DNA of 64,000 nucleotides from Trichobilharzia regenti. Lineage: Eukaryota; Platyhelminthes; Trematoda; Strigeidida; Schistosomatidae. Made by a program: the position numbers and the translations under genes. The first letter of the stretch is position 1. The number at the start of each line of letters is the position of its first letter. The notes under the pieces are model-generated. The model searched no databases and was not told where the DNA came from. It saw only the letters and a program-made list of their open reading frames with translations. Positions 36,301-42,300 of the stretch are shown here, one piece after another. Location: the NCBI GenBank assembly GCA_944472135.2, contig OX235263.1, forward strand, positions 14,925,517 through 14,989,516, written 5' to 3'.

Positions 36301-39300
36301 AATGATCCTCAATTTTTGTGGAATTTTCCTAATTTTGGTTGATATTCTATTCGCTACTATATCTTTATTATTATTATTTAAGTATCTTTAATGAACTGTA
36401 ATTCCATCGTGATCATACTTTACAAATCGATATTATTTAAAAAACACTAATATTGTTACTGACTACTATTCTAGAATATTCTATGTATATAAACATATGT
36501 ATATATAATTGTAGAGCCAGAGGAGAGGAAGCATTTATCGAAAAGAATATTCTTCGCTCAATTATTTCGTGTTATGTAGATGTCTGAATGAATATTTCCG
36601 CTAAAATTATTGCCTGTTAAAAGGATCACTATTCATGATTCAGTCAGATTGGAGATGAAAGGCATAGTTCAGATTTGACTTAAAAACAAGGACTGACTCA
36701 AGACAAAATACAGGAATGAACACACATGGTGAATTCAATGCATGTCATATAATGAAAAGTTTAGAAGGTTGGGAGTGAATAGTGAAATAAAATTTTTATT
36801 TTTTTGATTATAGGCTGATTCCAAACAGTACTTTTTTGGGTAGAAGTATGGAATTTTTTCAGCATGTGATATCGGTAGTCCAAATTTTGCAGGCTGACCA
36901 TTGATGTCAGGTTGTGCGTCGGCAGGGGATCGAATCCCGGACCATGTGCATGGTTGGCAAGAGTACTAACCGCTGTGCCGCCGACGCTTAGACAAAACAA
37001 TTAAGTAGATTATGAAACTTAATGGTGAGTTCAACTCAGTAAATGAAAATCAGAATTACGGTTACTAGTGTATATATACTAGTGTATTACTAAACCCTGA
37101 TTCCAAACCTCCAACGACTGGCGTATGAAGCTCACCGGAGCTCACCGGTGGTTAATGACTACTAATCTAGAATATTGTATGTATATAAACTTACAGCTAT
37201 TTAATTGTAGAGGCAGAAGAGGAAATTATCGAAAAGGATATTCTTTATTAATCATACTTTGATAAAGCTACTAGCAGCAGCATTAAATAGCGAAACGTCA
37301 GTAAAATCAACAATATCGTTTTGTTTTTCATTCATTGGGAAATACAAAGACCTTTATTATAAGGATATTCTTTTCTCATTTATTTTATGTTTTATTGATG
37401 TCTGAATGAATATATTCGCTGTATATGTATTTTCGCTGTATTATGTATTCGCTGTATGTATAAGTGTAGAAGAGAAGAGGAAACTATCAAACAGTGAATA
37501 TTCTTCCCTCTTATTTTCTTTTGTATTATTTATCATTTAAGGTGGTACACAATTAACAACCCGTGAATGTATTCGTACTATCCTACGTGTTAAAGGCATT
37601 CATGGATTGTATTCAGGAACAATCATTCAAGCATTTCGTGATATACCAGGCTTTGCTACATATTTTTATACTTATTCTGAATCAATTAAAGTGGGCAAAT
37701 CTATTGGATTGTCTACATTTTGGTCTGCTTTTATTGGTGGTGCTATCGGGGGAACATTATCATGGTGTGTTTCAATGCCATTTGTAAGTGCCTTCATTTT
37801 AATAAATAAAAGAAAAGAAAAGAAACAATATTGTAATCATTATAATACGGATTTTCTTTGTATTACCCAATGAATGTAAAACAAAACGATTTAAATATTT
37901 AGACTTCGGATCCTCACACCCCATCAGCGTAAAGGTATCAGTTGTTTCAAGTCTTCTTAGACGAGCACACTCTCTGATGTTAACGGATGAGAAAGAAAAA
38001 GGAGAGGAAGTATCAAACATCACTGAAACTCTCAAGCAAAATAACTACCCAAAGAACTTCATTAACAAAATCAACAACGACATTAAATATGGTGAAAAAT
38101 GTATTCCGAAGACATGAACCTCAACAGTCGTCAGTCCATATAGGGCAGAGACGTCAGATGATATCAGAAAAGTATTCAATAAGCTCAAAACCTCAGGCAC
38201 GCACACACTGGGAAGCAACCTTGTCCATATAAAAGACGAAATCCCTAAAGATTCTTTATCTAACTGTGTCTATAAAATAAAATGCTTGGAATGTGATACG
38301 ATATAAGTCGGACAAACATTTCGAGAAAGAAATCAAGGGAATCAGGAGAAATGAACACCGTAGAGCATCTATCGGCCACTGAGAAATCCAGTTGGATTAG
38401 AAAAGCTTGAAAAATCATCACTCTATAGAATCAGGCCACAGGATTGATTTTGACAGTATTGAAGTAATCCACAAATAACAAAGGACGTCTAATATCAGAA
38501 GCACTTCATATTAAATGGAATCCAAACTACCAGAATAGGAATGATGGACTCAAACAGAATTTGACCTGGCTAAAACACCCCTCTGCTCCTCCATGAAATG
38601 ACAAAATCAACAAGAATGTGATAAGCAATTTCATTATGTTGACACAAGCTGCTTTTATAATTTCACACACTTATGAAATCCAACAATCTACACTTAGTTT
38701 TGTTATCTTTACCAGTTGACCAACTTGGCGGAGTAGTTATGTATAAGTTGAGATTTTGTAAATTCCGGTTTAATAATACCAGTTTGATAAAGCTACTAGC
38801 AGCAGCATCAAATAGCGAAACGTCAGCAAGAACAATATCGTTTTGTTTTTCATTCATTGGGAAATACAAAAAAAACCTTTATTATAATGAATATCATATA
38901 ACCAATGCCCAAATTTTTTCAAACTGTTAAAAGTGAACTTGGTTTGGACATATATGTTGTAATCATAGTATGCTATTGTAGAAAAATTACTATTACGGTC
39001 AATAGATTTCTGCATGATAATGAATTATTAATAAAAGTAGCCGAGCTCAAAATGATTCCATATTAGATGAGTTAATTTCATACACCACACAGTGATATAT
39101 TATTGATAACTGGATGATGTGTTAAGCACAAATTATGATTATCACCTTATGGAGGCTTGTTTGAATGACTGCGCCATCTGAATTTCTATCCAACACGATA
39201 CGTCATATTTTCTCTAAGTCATATTGTTTCAACCAATCAATTATGCCCTTGAGTCGTAAAATGTAATCACGTACATTCTTAATCCACTTTCAAACTACTG

Positions 39301-42300
39301 GTGTGCATATCTCGGAGATGATGGGAAAATAGCATAAGGGATTAATCTACGCTTCTGATCAAACATCATTGCGTCACATGATATAATATAGACTATGCTA
39401 TTTCATTAGAAGATACTGAATAGGGGAAGATATTTTGATGTGGTTGTGTTCTCTGAGCTGGATAGTTAATTTGCAAAGCTTTCATAGCCCTACTAGGCAA
39501 CATCTTCAACACATACTCCAATTCGTTGAAGTGAGCTTTATAGATTTCTCCACGGGTTCATTTGGCATCTCTTCTTGTGACCTTGAGCATGACTGGTTGT
39601 TTTTGTGTCTTTTCACACTCGCTATGCTACTTCTGGTATTGGAACTGATTGTTTCCTTGACTTGAAGTTTGACGCTTTGTGTGTGAGATTTACTTCTTAT
39701 CGGTTGGTAAATTTTGTCACACAGAAAGCGTCAAAGTTCAAGTCAAGGAAACGATTAGTTCCAATACAAGTAACCCAGAAGGTGTGAAAGCACACGAAAA
39801 CAACCGATCACTTTCAAGGTCACCAGAAGAGATGACTAATAAACTCGTGGAGAAATCTAAAAGCTCGCTTCAACGAATTGAAGTATGCGCTGAAGATGTC
39901 ACCTAGTAGGGTGATGAAAGCTTCGCATATTAACTGTCCAGCTCAGAGAACACAACCACATCAAAATCATCCACCTGAGCTACAAATCTTCTCCCTCATA
40001 TCTAAGGGAAGATATTATTCGATAAATTACGCTGAGAATTCTGTACAGAGTGAATACATTTTCTCCAGAACAAGGCTATTATTATTATTACTGTTATCGT
40101 AACCATATTGATGTGATCATGGAATTATGTACTACTACATTACCCATATTCCACACGTACATTAACTCATTATGAAATATGAGTTCATATTTAGTAACCA
40201 ATCAGTGAATCACTGAAAGCCCAAAAGTGTTGAATACCTGATTCACTGTAGTCTGCAACTCTTCATTTACGCTGACTACTATAAACTGAGCCCAAGATTT
40301 TCAGATGTTGACAGGTCGAGTACGTTTACCACTCAATCCGTGGGTAAGAAGCCAATGACCTATAAATTCTAACCTTTGTAATTTCGTGTTATGGCATTAC
40401 TGTCAGCCAGTTATATCAATGAGAATCTCGCATAAGTCTGTAATATCTTGTTAGAACTTCAAGACACAACCGTTAATCCGGTTAGTGATAAACAGTAGCT
40501 TTACAGATTTTAGTACTTTGCACTCAGCTGTGCAAAAATCCTCAATAATAAAACATCTTGTGGGTTACAGATTTTAATTAACCACCAAAACAACGCTTAC
40601 TGTGCCAGAATGTTTATTATTCCTTCATGTTCTAAACTTCTGAAAGACTGCCATTCCATCTCAAACGATAGCAATAAACAGTGAGATGTAATTGCATATT
40701 AGTTTGTTTATTAGATATATCACACAGTCACTGAAACAGTATTACTATTTACTGGATGACAAAGTTTCGAACAAAATGTACTGTTCATAATCATATCAGT
40801 TATGATAAGACGACTTCGAAACTTTAGTTTTATAGTCGTCTTTGTTCTCTCCTATTTGTCGTGGTTGGGGTAATAGAATTCTCCAGACATCTGGGTGGAC
40901 AGGTATTGAGTCATTCCTATTGCATGTATTTGCATTTGATTCGATAAACAAAGCTTCCGCTGTCATCAATCTCTCCCTCCATCCTTCTGCTACATTAGAT
41001 TTTAAAACTGTCATCCTATCCCATCCAGCCTACATTGTCTGGTTGTGTGTAACTGCATGTGGTGTGTGCTATGGCTGAACTATTCTCTAGATTTCTTATC
41101 TTATTCGCTAAGGTCAACCAATCTAAATTTTGCTAGGTTTTTATGCTCGGCTAGTATGGCTGCACCTGTTCCGTTCATCCTATCCTACGTCAGTGAAAAT
41201 AAGATTGGTGAAATGTTTCAGTGATAGAGCACAAAAACTAAGTAGTACTGAAGAAAATCTAAGACAGGAAGTGAGACATATAAGAGAAGCTTTGAAACTT
41301 AATAATTACCCTGATAAATTAGTCAGAAAGTATGCAGGGAAATATAAAAATAAAATAAATAATGATGGTAGTGATAGTGGTAATAATATTAATAATAGTA
41401 GTAGTAATATTAATGACGACATGCAAATCAAACATGCACAGGATAATGACAACACTAACAATAAGGAATCTAAATCACCAGTAGTAACTCCATACAAGGA
41501 AGGAATCTCGGAAACCTTACGCAGAATTCTTAACAATCCAAACAAGAATAAGAGTAGCATTCAAACCCACAAACTCAATTAGAAACAAGCTTTGTCGATT
41601 AAAGCATCAGTACTGTGGAGCCGTTAAAACAAAACAATTTAGTTTATCTAATACCCTGCTTGCAATGAATGTCAGGTGAAATACGTAGGTTGAAGTAGTA
41701 GAACGATGCTCAGTCAGTCAGACTAGCGAGCATAAAAACCTAGCAAAATTTAGATTGGTTGACCTTAGCGAATAAGATAAGAAATCTAGAGAATAGTTCA
41801 GCCATAGCACACACCACATGCAGTTACACACAACTATACAATGTAGGCTGGATGGGATAGGATGACAGTTTTAAAATCTAATGTAGCAGAAGGATGGAGG
41901 GAGAGATTGATGACAGCGGAAGCTTTGTTTATCGAATCAAATGCAAATACATGCAATAGGAATGACTCAATACCTGTCCACCCAGATGTCTGGAGAATTC
42001 TATTACCCCAACCACGACAAATAGGAGAGAACAAAGACGACTATAAAACTAAAGTTTCGAAGTCGTCTTATCATAACTGATATGATTATGAACAGTACAT
42101 TTTGTTCGAAACTTTGTCATCCAGTAAATAGTAATACTGTTTCAGTGACTGTGTGATATATCTAATAAACAAACTAATATGGAATTACTTACTACCACAG
42201 TGCTCAAGTTTTACACATATATTAAACAATGAGCTGGCTAAAGGTAAATTATTTGACGAATTGAAATACGTTTATTACTAGATTTAAATCTAGACTAGAA

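Noticed and set aside
40796..41014. 72-codon ORF identical to one at 41862-42080
   Set aside because: Both are the PLE foldback arms in opposite orientation; the shared peptide reflects DNA identity, not a duplicated gene.
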